A stretch of DNA of 62,107 nucleotides from Hydrogenimonas thermophila (GTDB lineage Bacteria; Campylobacterota; Campylobacteria; Campylobacterales; Hydrogenimonadaceae). The DNA lies in assembly GCF_900115615.1 (NCBI RefSeq), contig NZ_FOXB01000010.1, positions 1 to 62,107 of the forward strand. Reading direction: 5' to 3'. The notes beneath the pieces were generated by a model. The model worked only from the letters and a program-made list of their open reading frames with translations. It was not told the origin of the DNA and made no database searches. Below, one piece after another: positions 1 to 10,238 of the stretch. How positions within the stretch are numbered: position 1 is the stretch's first letter; each line of letters starts with the position of its first letter. A program made the translations under genes and the position numbers.

Positions 1-249
1 ATGCAATGTAGATTTGGACGGTATTTCAATTTCATCTTTTTCAAAAATATCTTTAAGTATCGGGTTTTCTTTATTATAAACCATCCACCCAAATATCTCT
101 TTGAATTTTGTATTACCCTTTAGTAATGCAAATATTACCATAAATAGCACTTCTGCTAATGGATACTGTATCTTTCCTATATCTACTCTATAATCTGGTA
201 TTGTCTTTAACGATTCAAGCAATGCTTTTGCTTTTGTATATTGTTTCAT
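1..249 (-). CDS. ISAs1-type transposase, N-terminal part (cut by window edge)
   Basis: Reading leftward from an ATG at 249, the first 83 codons encode the N-terminus of a DDE transposase. The segment contains YPLAEVLFMVIFALL, a KEIFGW motif and, near the end, an IPSKSTLH motif. This pattern is typical of the N-terminal associated domain of ISAs1-family transposases. The gene runs off the window, so the catalytic DDE part is not visible. The protein matches the partial transposase at 61899-62107 over all shared residues. Family assignment rests on recalled family features rather than a search. Confidence 0.8.
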   Translation of the reverse strand, partial: MKQYTKAKALLESLKTIPDYRVDIGKIQYPLAEVLFMVIFALLKGNTKFKEIFGWMVYNKENPILKDIFEKDEIEIPSKSTLH

Positions 250-341
250 TGTTGACCCCTCATTTTTTTGAGTCAACTCAAGCAAAAATCTTTCCAAAAT
301 CTTTTTTTTATAAATATTTAAAATTTCATCGGATTTGGCTG
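1..341 (-). mobile_element. Insertion sequence (ISAs1-like), left copy, 5' end only
   Basis: Positions 41-341 are the reverse complement of 61807-62107, with only two mismatches seen by eye. Similarity stops abruptly at 341 (and at 61807), where the element reads CAGCCAAATCC, so that is the likely terminus. The non-coding leader between terminus and transposase start is about 92 bp. The rest of the element lies outside the window, so the other terminal repeat and any target duplication cannot be examined. Confidence 0.75.
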
Positions 342-391
342 CTACTCAAGACTTTGTATTAAAATTTAAGAAAAAGTAAAAGAATATTTTG

Positions 392-397
392 TATAAT
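392..397 (+). promoter_or_regulatory. Candidate -10 element for tRNA-Val
   Basis: A perfect TATAAT (extended as TTGTATAAT) sits about 80 bp upstream of the tRNA-Val gene and about 50 bp inside the non-IS flank. No convincing -35 is visible, which is common for sigma-70 promoters in Campylobacterota. Confidence 0.5.
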
Positions 398-475
398 TCC
401 GTCACAAATCTTCAGTCCTTCTTTTGGGATTTATGGAAAAAGAACAAATTTTCTGCTAAACTAACCTCATTGGAT

Positions 476-551
476 GGTCGCGTAGCTCAGTTGGTAGAGC
501 ACTACCTTGACATGGTAGTGGTCACAGGTTCAAGTCCTGTCGTGGCCACCA
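476..551 (+). tRNA. tRNA-Val (anticodon GAC)
   Basis: A complete cloverleaf can be drawn. The acceptor GGTCGCG pairs with CGTGGCC with two G-U pairs. The anticodon stem CTACC/GGTAG encloses loop TTGACAT, giving anticodon GAC. The T stem ACAGG/CCTGT encloses TTCAAGT. The discriminator A is followed by an encoded CCA. The gene lies between the left insertion sequence and thrS. Confidence 0.95.
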
Positions 552-682
552 TCTTCTTAAATAAGTTAAAACTTAACAACTAAATGTTAAAATTTTTGAA
601 AGCGCACTTATGCAAGAATTTTATTGCATAAAAATATTAGTTTTTAACTATTGACTTTAAATAATAAAAAAGAAGGAATTGC

Positions 683-2506
683 TTGGAAGAAAAAGAGATT
701 ATTGCCTATAAAGATAAGAATGGGCAGATAATAGACACTCAAACTGCTGCAGAAATGGATTGCAGTGATTTTGAACCAATATATTTTGATAACTCTCCTG
801 AAGCTCTTGAAGTTATTCGCCACTCAACCGCTCACTTAATGGCACAAGCTATTAAGCAACTCTATCCTGAAGCTAAATTTTTTGTTGGTCCTGTTGTTGA
901 TGAAGGTTTTTACTATGATTTCCGTGTTGATGCAAAGATAAGCGATGCAGATCTGAAAAAGATTGAAAAAACTATGCAACAACTGGCAAAGAAAAAGATA
1001 GCCATTGAGCGTTACTGCATAGCAAAAACAGAAGCAGAAGAGAAGTTTGCTGGTGACGATCTTAAACAAGAAGTTATGAAACGAATAGAAGATGATCGTC
1101 TATGCATCTATCGCCAAGGTGATTTTGAAGATCTTTGCCGTGGACCGCATGTGCCTAATACTAAGTTTTTGAGAAATTTCAAGTTGACCAGAGTTGCAGG
1201 TGCTTATCTTGGTGGTGATGAGAGCAGAGAGATGCTTACTCGAATTTATGGTATCTCATTTGCTGACAAAGAGAGCTTGAAAGAGTATATGCAGATGATC
1301 GAAGAGGCAAAGAAGCGTGATCATCGTAAGATTGGCACTGAACTTGGTCTCTTTATGTTCAATGATGATGCAGGTGCAGGTTTACCATTTTGGATGCCAA
1401 AAGGTGCTCGCTTAAGAGGTAAAATTGAGCAGATCTTATGGAAAGCACATCGCCGTCGTGGTTATGAGCCTGTTAGAGGTCCAGAGATTTTAAAAGCAGA
1501 TATGTGGCGAACAAGTGGTCACTATGCATGCTATGGTGAGAATATGTATCTTACTGAAATAGATGAACAAGAGTATGGCATTAAGCCTATGAACTGTATA
1601 GGTCATATTCTTGTTTATAAGCAAAATATGCATAGTTACAGAGAATTGCCTCTTAAATATTTTGAGTATGGTGTAGTTCACCGCCACGAAAAGAGTGGTG
1701 TATTGCACGGTCTTTTGCGTGTTCGTGAATTTACTCAAGATGATGCACATATCTTCTGTACTCCTGAGCAGATAAAACCGGTTGTAATTGATGTTCTTGA
1801 ATTTGTCGATCGTGTTATGAAGATTTTTGGTTTTGAGTATGAGATGGAGATCTCAACCAAGCCTGAAAAAGCAATCGGTAGCGATGAAATTTGGGAAACT
1901 GCAACAAGTGCACTCAAAGAAGCGTTGGATGAGAATGGTTTTGAGTATGGCATAGATGAAGGTGGTGGTGCTTTCTATGGTCCTAAGATAGATATTAAAA
2001 TCACTGATGCATTGAAACGAAAATGGCAGTGTGGAACAATTCAGGTTGACTTTAACCTTCCTGAGCGATTTGATTTAGAATATGTAGATGAAAATAATGA
2101 GCGATCTCGTCCTGTTATGATCCACCGTGCAATTCTTGGAAGTTTTGAACGGTTTATTGCGATCTTAACAGAGCACTTTGCCGGCGAGTTTCCAATGTTC
2201 ATTGCGCCGACACAAGTGATCTTTGTACCGATCGCAGAGGATCATGTTGCATACGCTAAAGAGTTAGCATCTGAACTCTTAGAGTTTGATGTTGATTGTG
2301 AAGTATATGATAAAAATGAGTCACTTGCCAAGCGTGTGCGTACGGTAGAAAAGCAGAAGGTTCCGATGATTGCCATCATCGGTGATGAAGAGGTCAAAAA
2401 TCGTAAGGTAGCGGTTCGTGACCGAAGAAAGCGTGAACAGTATGATTTAAGCGCTGAAGAATTTATAAAACTCATCAAGGAGCAGACAAGTGAGGTTAAG
2501 ATTTGA
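683..2506 (+). CDS. thrS: Threonyl-tRNA synthetase
   Basis: This class II synthetase charges tRNA-Thr. The start is a TTG at 683 preceded by an AGAAGGA ribosome site. The second (editing) domain has the HSTAHLM motif near residue 50 and a CRGPHVP motif, and the catalytic core carries KPMNCIGH and [14 protein letters not shown]. The C-terminal anticodon-binding domain follows. At 607 residues it is shorter than the E. coli enzyme (about 640). The N-terminal stretch before the editing domain is only about 45 residues, so the usual TGS domain is reduced or absent. The stop overlaps the infC start by 4 bp, implying translational coupling. Confidence 0.97.
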   Translation: MEEKEIIAYKDKNGQIIDTQTAAEMDCSDFEPIYFDNSPEALEVIRHSTAHLMAQAIKQLYPEAKFFVGPVVDEGFYYDFRVDAKISDADLKKIEKTMQQLAKKKIAIERYCIAKTEAEEKFAGDDLKQEVMKRIEDDRLCIYRQGDFEDLCRGPHVPNTKFLRNFKLTRVAGAYLGGDESREMLTRIYGISFADKESLKEYMQMIEEAKKRDHRKIGTELGLFMFNDDAGAGLPFWMPKGARLRGKIEQILWKAHRRRGYEPVRGPEILKADMWRTSGHYACYGENMYLTEIDEQEYGIKPMNCIGHILVYKQNMHSYRELPLKYFEYGVVHRHEKSGVLHGLLRVREFTQDDAHIFCTPEQIKPVVIDVLEFVDRVMKIFGFEYEMEISTKPEKAIGSDEIWETATSALKEALDENGFEYGIDEGGGAFYGPKIDIKITDALKRKWQCGTIQVDFNLPERFDLEYVDENNERSRPVMIHRAILGSFERFIAILTEHFAGEFPMFIAPTQVIFVPIAEDHVAYAKELASELLEFDVDCEVYDKNESLAKRVRTVEKQKVPMIAIIGDEEVKNRKVAVRDRRKREQYDLSAEEFIKLIKEQTSEVKI

Positions 2507-3036
2507 GTAAGAAAAACGATGTAATTATGAACGAAGATATCAGGGCCCGTGAGGTTCGCCTTGTAGGCGATGACGGTACACAATACGGTGTTGTCAGCCG
2601 TGACGAGGCGCTGAACAAAGCAGCTGATATGGGGCTTGACCTCGTTCTGATTGCACCGCAAGCCAACCCGCCAGTTGCTAAAATTATGGATTACGGCAAG
2701 TTTAAGTACCAGCAGGAAAAGAAAAAGAAAGAGGCAAAGAAGAAGCAAAAGCAGATCGAAGTAAAAGAGATCAAGCTTTCAGTGAAAATTGCCCAAAATG
2801 ACATTAACTATAAAGTTAAGCATGCCAGAGAGTTTTTAGAGCAAGGCAAACATGTCAAATTCAGAGTTTTTCTGCGAGGACGAGAGATGGCCAATCCCGA
2901 AGCAGGTGTTGAAGTGCTCAAGTCGGTATGGCCAATGGTTGAAGATATAGCTGACTTGGAAAAAGGCCCGTTTCATGAAGGAAGATACATCAATATGTAT
3001 GTAGTTCCTAAAAAAGAGAAACCAGGCAAAAAATAA
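2503..3036 (+). CDS. infC: Translation initiation factor IF-3
   Basis: IF-3 binds the 30S subunit and monitors initiator tRNA and start-codon choice. The 177-residue protein has the typical N-domain ([10 protein letters not shown], then [20 protein letters not shown]), a lysine-rich linker, and the C-domain ([18 protein letters not shown]). It starts with TTG at 2503, overlapping the thrS stop. Rare start codons are a known feature of infC and permit autoregulation by discrimination against non-AUG starts. An in-frame ATG at 2527 is an alternative. The ribosomal protein genes that follow infC in many bacteria are at the other end of the window. Confidence 0.96.
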   Translation: MSKKNDVIMNEDIRAREVRLVGDDGTQYGVVSRDEALNKAADMGLDLVLIAPQANPPVAKIMDYGKFKYQQEKKKKEAKKKQKQIEVKEIKLSVKIAQNDINYKVKHAREFLEQGKHVKFRVFLRGREMANPEAGVEVLKSVWPMVEDIADLEKGPFHEGRYINMYVVPKKEKPGKK

Positions 3037-3047
3037 GCTTTTAGATT

Positions 3048-3094
3048 ATGGGTATTATGTTTTAGACATATTTGTCTAAAACTTTCATACCCAT
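3048..3094. terminator. Two-tier stem-loop downstream of infC
   Basis: A perfect 10-bp inverted repeat (GTTTTAGACA at 3059-3068, TGTCTAAAAC at 3073-3082, loop TATT) is nested in outer arms ATGGGTA (3048-3054) and TACCCAT (3088-3094). It begins 11 bp after the infC stop, so it may end the thrS-infC transcript. There is no U-tract, so it could instead be an operator. The rest of the 325-bp gap to hypB is AT-rich and shows no gene. Confidence 0.5.
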
Positions 3095-3361
3095 TACTGA
3101 AATTTCTTTCTAATTTTAACTGATTTCCTACTAACTTTTTACTCCAAAAAAACAGTATTAAAACAAATTAAGCTGAAAATAAGTTTTTTTACATTATATA
3201 ATTATTTCTTAATATTTGAGTAACGGTTAATTACAGGTAAATAGAAAATATATCCAGTCCCTAAATTATATAAGTAATTTATTATTTAAAGTCTATTTCA
3301 TTCAACAACCGTATAATAACTCTACTATCGAACAATAATTTTTTAAAAAAAGGGATAACAA

Positions 3362-4129
3362 ATGTGTAAAGATTGCGGCTGCTCAATTACAGATCATCAC
3401 CATCACCATGATCATCATGATCATTCGTCAGCTCATCAGGCAGCTCACGAGACGTTGCACCATAACCCTCAGCTAAATGATGCTAAAACTATAGAGGTGA
3501 TAAGTAAAATTTTAGATAAAAATGATCATGAAGCGGCACATAACCGCTCTCACTTTGACAAACATGGCATACTTGCTATTAACCTGATGAGTTCACCAGG
3601 TAGCGGTAAAACAACACTGTTAGAGCATTTGGCAGATGTAGCACCATTTAAGTTTGGTGTTATTGAAGGAGATTTGGAAACCAATCGTGATGCTGATCGC
3701 ATTAAAGCTAAAGGGATTCCAGCCCATCAAATTCAAACAGGCAGTGCTTGTCACTTAGATGCATTTATGGTTCACAAAGGTTTGCATGAAATGCCTTTGG
3801 ATGAACTTGATGTATGTTTTGTAGAAAATGTCGGTAACCTTGTATGTCCGGCAAGCTATGATGTAGGTACACATCTGAATGTTGTACTGGTATCTGTACC
3901 TGAAGGTGAAGACAAAATAGAGAAGTATCCTGTAATGTTCCGTCAGGCTGATTTAGTTTTGATTACAAAAATTGATTTGTTACCACACTTTGATTTTAGT
4001 GTTGAGCGTGCTAAACAGGCTGCACGAAAGATTAAGCCAGGTGTTGATGTATTGGAAGTCAGTACCAAAGATAAAGATTCAGTCAAGCGTGTTGCTGATT
4101 GGATTAAATTCAAAATGGAGATGCGCTGA
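3362..4129 (+). CDS. hypB: Hydrogenase nickel-insertion GTPase HypB
   Basis: HypB is the SIMIBI-class GTPase that, with HypA, delivers nickel to [NiFe]-hydrogenase large subunits. The N-terminus has the high-affinity nickel motif CKDCGC at residues 2-7 and then a histidine-rich stretch (about residues 12-34) for metal storage. The P-loop SSPGSGKT is at residues 77-84, followed by EGDLETNRDADRI and the NKxD-type motif TKIDLL. Length is 255 residues. It is the first gene of hypBCDEA and its stop overlaps the hypC start by one base. A ribosome site AGGG precedes the ATG. Confidence 0.97.
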   Translation: MCKDCGCSITDHHHHHDHHDHSSAHQAAHETLHHNPQLNDAKTIEVISKILDKNDHEAAHNRSHFDKHGILAINLMSSPGSGKTTLLEHLADVAPFKFGVIEGDLETNRDADRIKAKGIPAHQIQTGSACHLDAFMVHKGLHEMPLDELDVCFVENVGNLVCPASYDVGTHLNVVLVSVPEGEDKIEKYPVMFRQADLVLITKIDLLPHFDFSVERAKQAARKIKPGVDVLEVSTKDKDSVKRVADWIKFKMEMR

Positions 4130-4419
4130 TGTGTTTATCTATACCTTCTAAAGTTATTGAAATTAATGAAGAGGAGCGTACTGCCATTGTTGATACAATG
4201 GGAGTTAAAAGAAAAACAAGTATAGAGTTTATTGCTGATGAAGTAAAAGTTGGTGATTATGTACTTATTCACATTGGGTATGCGATGAATATAATTGATG
4301 AAGAGTATGCTCAGGAGAGTTTGAAACTCTATCAAGAGATTATTGAGTCTATGGAAGAGGAAGATAGGCTTCAAATGATTGAAGAGTCCGATAACTGCCC
4401 GGGCAGGAGCGAATCTTGA
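4129..4419 (+). CDS. hypC: Hydrogenase maturation chaperone HypC
   Basis: This small chaperone carries the Fe(CN)2CO group between HypD and the hydrogenase large subunit. It begins MCLSIPSKV, so the essential Cys2 is intact, and has a typical beta-barrel sequence including VGDYVLIHIGYAMN. Its 96 residues include an acidic C-terminal tail slightly longer than in E. coli. It overlaps hypB by one base and hypD by four. Confidence 0.96.
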   Translation: MCLSIPSKVIEINEEERTAIVDTMGVKRKTSIEFIADEVKVGDYVLIHIGYAMNIIDEEYAQESLKLYQEIIESMEEEDRLQMIEESDNCPGRSES

Positions 4420-5540
4420 GTTTGCAACTAAAAGATCTCTATGATGGTTTTAGAGATCCAGAAGCAATTAAAGCGCTTGCAAAGATAATTGCAGAAGATG
4501 CAAAGAAGCTGAAAGAGCCGCTAAATATTATGGAAGTGTGTGGCGGTCATACTCATACAATTATGAAGTATGGTCTTAAGCAACTGCTTCCAGAAAACAT
4601 CGATTTTGTGCATGGTCCAGGATGCCCTGTTTGTATTATGCCTAAAGAGCGCATTGACAATGCTATTGAGTTGGCAAATATAGAAGGTGCTATTTTATGT
4701 ACATTGGGAGATATGATCCGTGTTCCCGGCAGTAAGAGCTCACTAGCTAATGAGAGGGCAAAAGGGCGTGACATACGCTCTTTATACTCTCCAATGGATA
4801 TAATCCCTATTGCCAAAGAGAATCCTGATAAAAAAGTTATCTTTTTTGCTATAGGTTTTGAAACTACTACACCAATGACTGCTGCAGTCATCTTAAAAGC
4901 AAAAAAAGAGGGAATTAAAAATCTATTTGTCCATGTTAACCATGTTCTTGTTCCTCCTCCAATGCATGCACTAATGGAAGATGGTGAAGCGAATATAGGG
5001 GCATTTATTGGACCATCACATGTTAGTGTAATTACTGGTTCAAAAATTTATGAACCTTTCCCAAAACTTTATGATACACCTGTCGTTGTAAGTGGTTTTG
5101 AGCCTGTTGATGTTATGCACGGTATATCGATGATTGTTAAGCAAAAGATAGAAGGACGTGCAGAGGTTGAAGTTGAGTATAAACGCTCTGTAAGTCGTGA
5201 AGGAAACCTTGTAGCGCAAAAAATGATTGATGAAGTTATGGAAGTTCGTGATCATTTTAGATGGAGAGGAATAGGTGACATTCCAAAAAGTGGTTTGAAA
5301 TTGCGTGATGAGTATGCTGATATTGATGCTGAAAAGGTTTTTGCAGAGTATTTGAGCAATGAACCAATAGATGATCATAAACTCTGTATTTGCGGAACAA
5401 TATTAAAAGGATTAGCAAAGCCGTATGAGTGTAAAGTTTTTGGCACGGCTTGTACACCTAATACTCCTCTTGGTAGCTGTATGGTAAGTAGTGAGGGAGC
5501 ATGTAACGCTTACTACAGATTTGGCGGAGTAGAAAATTAA
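4416..5540 (+). CDS. hypD: Hydrogenase maturation protein HypD
   Basis: HypD is the Fe-S scaffold on which the Fe(CN)2CO cofactor is assembled with HypC and HypE. The diagnostic motifs are present: EVCGGHTHTIMKYG, HGPGCPVC, GFETTTPMTA and the C-terminal CKVFGTACTPNTPLGSCMV cysteine cluster. Length is 374 residues. The TTG start at 4416 overlaps the hypC stop by 4 bp, and the in-frame context agrees with the family N-terminus. Confidence 0.97.
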   Translation: MSLQLKDLYDGFRDPEAIKALAKIIAEDAKKLKEPLNIMEVCGGHTHTIMKYGLKQLLPENIDFVHGPGCPVCIMPKERIDNAIELANIEGAILCTLGDMIRVPGSKSSLANERAKGRDIRSLYSPMDIIPIAKENPDKKVIFFAIGFETTTPMTAAVILKAKKEGIKNLFVHVNHVLVPPPMHALMEDGEANIGAFIGPSHVSVITGSKIYEPFPKLYDTPVVVSGFEPVDVMHGISMIVKQKIEGRAEVEVEYKRSVSREGNLVAQKMIDEVMEVRDHFRWRGIGDIPKSGLKLRDEYADIDAEKVFAEYLSNEPIDDHKLCICGTILKGLAKPYECKVFGTACTPNTPLGSCMVSSEGACNAYYRFGGVEN

Positions 5541-5558
5541 TAGTAAAAAGAGGTAATT

Positions 5559-6557
5559 ATGAAACAGGTTCAGCTAAGTCATGGTGGCGGCGGGGAGGAG
5601 ATGAACCGCCTCATTCATGATCTTTTTTATAAAAGTTTTGATAACGATATTTTGTCTAGTGCTGAAGATGCGGCTGTACTTAAGCCTGAAGGAAATGTCG
5701 CTTTTACAACAGACTCTTTTACTGTCAGTCCCATCTTTTTTAATGGTGGAGATATTGGAAAGCTTGCAGTAGCTGGTACTGTTAATGACCTAGCTATGAT
5801 GGGAGCAAAACCTCTTTGGCTCAGTAGTGCTTTTATGATAGAAGAGGGACTGCCTTTTGAAGAGCTGGAGCAAATTGTTCAAAGTATGGCAAAAGAGTTG
5901 CAAAAGAGTGGTGCAAAGGTTGTTTGCGGTGATACCAAGGTTGTTCCTAAAGGTTCTGTAGATAAGATATTTATTAATACTTCAGGCATAGGTGAAGTAC
6001 TTGTTAATGGCATTAGTGCTCATAATTTAGAGGTTGGAGATGCTATTATTGTATCTCGTGATATTGGACGCCATGGTGCTGCTATTATGATGGCACGAGA
6101 GGGAATTGATCTTGAAAGTGACTTAAAGAGTGATTGTGAAACACTTTGGCCTGCGGTAGAAGCTCTAATAGATGCAAAAGTTAAAATTAAAGCTATGCGC
6201 GACGCAACTAGAGGTGGTTTGGCTGCTGTGCTTAATGAGTGGGCAGAAGCAAGCAACATATGTATAGAGGTAGAGGAAGAGCAGTTGCCGGTTTGTGATG
6301 AAGTTAGAGGCATATGTGAAATGCTTGGTTTTGAACCTTATGATTTGGCAAATGAGGGTACATTTATTTTGGCAGTTGATTCTGCAGATAAAGAAGTTGC
6401 ACTGGAGGCTTTAAGCAAGTACTCTTTTTGTACCGATGCATCAGTTATAGGCAGTGTTACAGACAAAAAACAAGGTAAAGTGATTTTACAGAGTTCTTGG
6501 GGAAGTAACCGTTTTCTTGAACTGCCTAAAGGTGAACTATTGCCGAGGATCTGTTAA
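5559..6557 (+). CDS. hypE: Hydrogenase maturation protein HypE
   Basis: HypE dehydrates a C-terminal thiocarbamoyl cysteine to make the cyanide ligands of the hydrogenase iron. It starts with the conserved LSHGGGGEEMNRLI and contains DSFTVSPIFFNGGDIGKLAV and RDATRGGLAAVLNE. The protein ends PRIC, so the required C-terminal cysteine is present. Length is 332 residues. HypF, which supplies the carbamoyl group, is not in this window. The stop overlaps hypA by one base. Confidence 0.97.
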   Translation: MKQVQLSHGGGGEEMNRLIHDLFYKSFDNDILSSAEDAAVLKPEGNVAFTTDSFTVSPIFFNGGDIGKLAVAGTVNDLAMMGAKPLWLSSAFMIEEGLPFEELEQIVQSMAKELQKSGAKVVCGDTKVVPKGSVDKIFINTSGIGEVLVNGISAHNLEVGDAIIVSRDIGRHGAAIMMAREGIDLESDLKSDCETLWPAVEALIDAKVKIKAMRDATRGGLAAVLNEWAEASNICIEVEEEQLPVCDEVRGICEMLGFEPYDLANEGTFILAVDSADKEVALEALSKYSFCTDASVIGSVTDKKQGKVILQSSWGSNRFLELPKGELLPRIC

Positions 6558-6898
6558 TGCATGAATACTCTATAGTACAAGCTTTACTGCAACAGTGTGA
6601 ACATCATGCTGAAGCTAATGATGCTCAAAAAGTTACAAAAGTTGTTATAAAGATAGGTGTTTTAAGTGGTGTAGAGCCTCATCTGCTGCAAACTGCATTT
6701 GATACATTTAAAGAAGATACGGTTTGCTATGATGCAATATTGGAGATCATTCATCAAAAGGTAGTTATTCACTGTAATGATTGTAAAGATGATTTTACAA
6801 TTGAAAAGCATGAGTATGCCTGTCCTTCTTGTGGTGGCAGCAGTGTTAAGATTGTTGATGGTGAAGAGTTGCTATTGATGCAGCTTGAAATGGAGTAG
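6557..6898 (+). CDS. hypA: Hydrogenase nickel metallochaperone HypA (copy 1)
   Basis: HypA hands nickel to the hydrogenase with HypB. The MHE nickel-binding N-terminus is present, as are two CxxC pairs (CNDC and CPSC) that form the zinc site in the C-terminal half. Length is 113 residues. It is the last hyp gene of this operon and is followed after 3 bp by hemJ. A paralogue is at 56166-56507, within the hydrogenase structural operon. The two copies agree most in the N-terminus and the FKEDTVC region. Confidence 0.96.
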   Translation: MHEYSIVQALLQQCEHHAEANDAQKVTKVVIKIGVLSGVEPHLLQTAFDTFKEDTVCYDAILEIIHQKVVIHCNDCKDDFTIEKHEYACPSCGGSSVKIVDGEELLLMQLEME

Positions 6899-6901
6899 TG
6901 T

Positions 6902-7336
6902 ATGGAATATTATACTTGGATATTGGCTTTTCATGTAATGAGCTTTATGAGTTGGATGGCAATGCTTTTTTACCAGCCTAGGTTATATGTGTATCATCAA
7001 GAACATTCAGATAACCAAGGTTTTGTTGAAGTGGTAAAAATTCAAGAACATAAGCTTTATGCATATATAGGTGTACCAGCTATGTGGGCTACAATTATAA
7101 GTGGTACTGCTATGATTGCATTGGCACCAGAGCTTTTTAAAACTGGTATGTGGCTTCATATAAAACTGACGGCAGTATTGCTTTTAGTGGCTTATCACTT
7201 TTCTCTTGGCTGGTTTAAAAAGCGTTTAGCTGAAGGTAAGTGTACTAAAAGCGGAAAATTTTTTAGAGCTTATAATGAAGTTCCTACTATCCTTATGATA
7301 ATTATTGTCATTATGGTGGTAGTTAAGCCGGTTTAA
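6902..7336 (+). CDS. hemJ: Protoporphyrinogen oxidase HemJ-like membrane protein
   Basis: The 144-residue protein has four predicted membrane helices and resembles the HemJ (UPF0093) family, which oxidises protoporphyrinogen IX in haem synthesis. Family-like features are an N-terminal helix with FHVMSFMSWMAMLFYQPRL, including the conserved histidine, and a later KLTAVLLLVAYHF helix. Position directly after hypA suggests co-transcription with the hyp operon. A hairpin overlaps its stop codon. Confidence 0.85.
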   Translation: MEYYTWILAFHVMSFMSWMAMLFYQPRLYVYHQEHSDNQGFVEVVKIQEHKLYAYIGVPAMWATIISGTAMIALAPELFKTGMWLHIKLTAVLLLVAYHFSLGWFKKRLAEGKCTKSGKFFRAYNEVPTILMIIIVIMVVVKPV

Positions 7337-7348
7337 TAACCGGTTTTT
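7328..7348 (+). terminator. Rho-independent terminator of the hyp-hemJ operon
   Basis: CCGGTT (7328-7333), loop TAAT and AACCGG (7338-7343) are followed by TTTTT. The stem overlaps the hemJ stop codon. The convergent small gene at 7347-7550 abuts it. Confidence 0.75.
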
Positions 7349-7550
7349 ATTTTCTATCTTCCATAGAGAGATACCCTCCTACCAGCAATACAACAATAGC
7401 AACTATGTTTATGTAAAGAATATAGCGAGTGCCATTATCTTTTTGTAGTAATCCTGCCACAGGCTCGCTAATAAGCTGTGATTCGTGGTAACCCCAATAA
7501 AAGAGTCCCATACTGGCAAAAAGCATAAAAATACCGATATTTTTTTTCAT
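7347..7550 (-). CDS. Small two-helix membrane protein, unknown function
   Basis: The 67-residue protein has two hydrophobic segments (about residues 4-20 and 45-60) separated by a polar loop, and ends in a charged EDRK tail. It loosely resembles DUF3185-type small membrane proteins, but I cannot assign a function. It is convergent with hemJ and separated from nifU by a hairpin, so it may be a single-gene unit. Its reading frame is open and it starts at an ATG, but coding support is only moderate. Confidence 0.6.
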   Translation of the reverse strand: MKKNIGIFMLFASMGLFYWGYHESQLISEPVAGLLQKDNGTRYILYINIVAIVVLLVGGYLSMEDRK

Positions 7551-7620
7551 ATGTAACCTTTAGAACTCAATTAAATGGAAAATCTTTTGAAAGTATTATA
7601 GTGGAAAATCAAATAGACTT

Positions 7621-7645
7621 CAAAAGCGGAATTATTCCGCTTTTG
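7621..7645 (-). terminator. Stem-loop at the end of nifS-nifU
   Basis: CAAAAGCGGA (7621-7630) pairs perfectly with TCCGCTTTTG (7636-7645). It lies just downstream of the nifU stop on the minus strand and probably terminates the nifSU transcript. No strong U-tract is seen. Confidence 0.6.
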
Positions 7646-7656
7646 AAAGAGGTTGG

Positions 7657-8640
7657 TTAAATTGGAAGAACACGGATATTTGGATCAAGTTTCTCTTTAA
7701 GAGTTGATTCAATAGCATAGAGTGTACCAGTTGTTGAGCTTGCACATCCTGAACAAGCACCCAAGTATCTGATGTAAACATCTGTATATTGACCATTTTG
7801 TTTAACATCAAGAACTTCCATATTTCCGCCATCCATAATAAGGAATTGACGAACATTTTCATCTATTACGCTATCAATTGCTTTTATTTTTTGGACAAGA
7901 GTCATATCGTTAAATGGAATCTCTTCACCACTTGCCTGTTTTTCAGCAGCCTCTTTAAGTTTCTCTTCTTCCATCTCTCTGCGAACATCTGCAAGAATGT
8001 CAACAAGGTAGTATTCACGCTCTTCGTGACCACCTGGTTTAATACAGCTTTTACAGAATGCTCCTGCTTTTGTATAGTCTGTAATCTCTTCTACAGTTTT
8101 TAGGTCATTTAATTTAATAACCTCTTTTATTGTCTGTAAGCTAACACGCGCACATTCACAAACAATGATCTCCTCTTCAAAGCTCTCCATGTCAACACCC
8201 TTGTAGAGTGAAGCAGCTTTTTTGATGACATCATATGCCATAACAGAGCAGTGCATCTTTTGCGGTGGAACAGCTGGCGTATCTGGCGTGTCACGCATCG
8301 CTTTTTCAACATCAATATTAGTGATTTTTACTGCTTCATCAACAGTTTTACCTTTACAAAGTTCTACCATTGTATCTGAACTTGCAATTGCTGTACCGCA
8401 TCCAAAACTCTTAAATTTTGCATCAATGATTTTGTCTGTTTTTGGATCTACAATCCAGTAAAGACGTACTGCATCACCACAACTCTCTGCTCCAAAATCT
8501 GCAACGATGAGTTCTCCACCTAAACGTTTTGCATCTTCTTCTGTCAATTCACCCTGGTTTCTAGGGTTATTCATCAACTCTTGTACTTTTTGACTGTACT
8601 CTTCCCAAATGCTACCGCCAATTAAATCTTGCTTTGCCAT
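7657..8640 (-). CDS. nifU: Fe-S cluster scaffold NifU (three-domain type)
   Basis: This is a full-length 327-residue NifU. It has an N-terminal IscU-like scaffold with the FKSFGCGTAIASS and HCSVMAYD cysteine motifs, then a central BFD-like [2Fe-2S] domain (CECARVS, CKSCIKPGG). The C-terminal NifU domain carries LGACSGCASS. It receives sulfur from the adjacent cysteine desulfurase and builds clusters. In Campylobacterota the NIF-type pair is the housekeeping Fe-S machinery, not evidence of nitrogen fixation. The gene follows nifS on the minus strand with about a 55-bp gap. Confidence 0.95.
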   Translation of the reverse strand: MAKQDLIGGSIWEEYSQKVQELMNNPRNQGELTEEDAKRLGGELIVADFGAESCGDAVRLYWIVDPKTDKIIDAKFKSFGCGTAIASSDTMVELCKGKTVDEAVKITNIDVEKAMRDTPDTPAVPPQKMHCSVMAYDVIKKAASLYKGVDMESFEEEIIVCECARVSLQTIKEVIKLNDLKTVEEITDYTKAGAFCKSCIKPGGHEEREYYLVDILADVRREMEEEKLKEAAEKQASGEEIPFNDMTLVQKIKAIDSVIDENVRQFLIMDGGNMEVLDVKQNGQYTDVYIRYLGACSGCASSTTGTLYAIESTLKEKLDPNIRVLPI

Positions 8641-8696
8641 TTTAGCTCCTTATAAACTTCTCATTAGCATTTTATTTTGCATTAATATGCAAGTTA

Positions 8697-9992
<1,296 letters not shown>

Positions 9993-10238
9993 ACTTGTCG
10001 TCATCATAAATCAATTTTGTTAAATATTTGCTGAATTAAAGAAAGTAAGTATGGAAAGAAGTATTTGCAGAAGGTACTATTATACAGTATCTTTTGAAAT
10101 ATAAGCAAATTATTTTTCTTAAAAACCTTAAAATTAGGAAAGAAAGTGGTTAATTGCTGCAAGTTTTTTATTTTTTAATAAATAAAAGCAGAACATAGTA
10201 AAATATATATAGAGACTTCAATTTTTCAAGGATTAGAC

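Noticed and set aside
389-583. 64-codon open frame over tRNA-Val
   Set aside because: It runs through the tRNA gene and has no protein-like features.
3362-3470. Histidine run at the HypB N-terminus as a cloning artefact
   Set aside because: Histidine-rich nickel-storage segments are common in HypB, and the run is irregular and mixed with aspartate.
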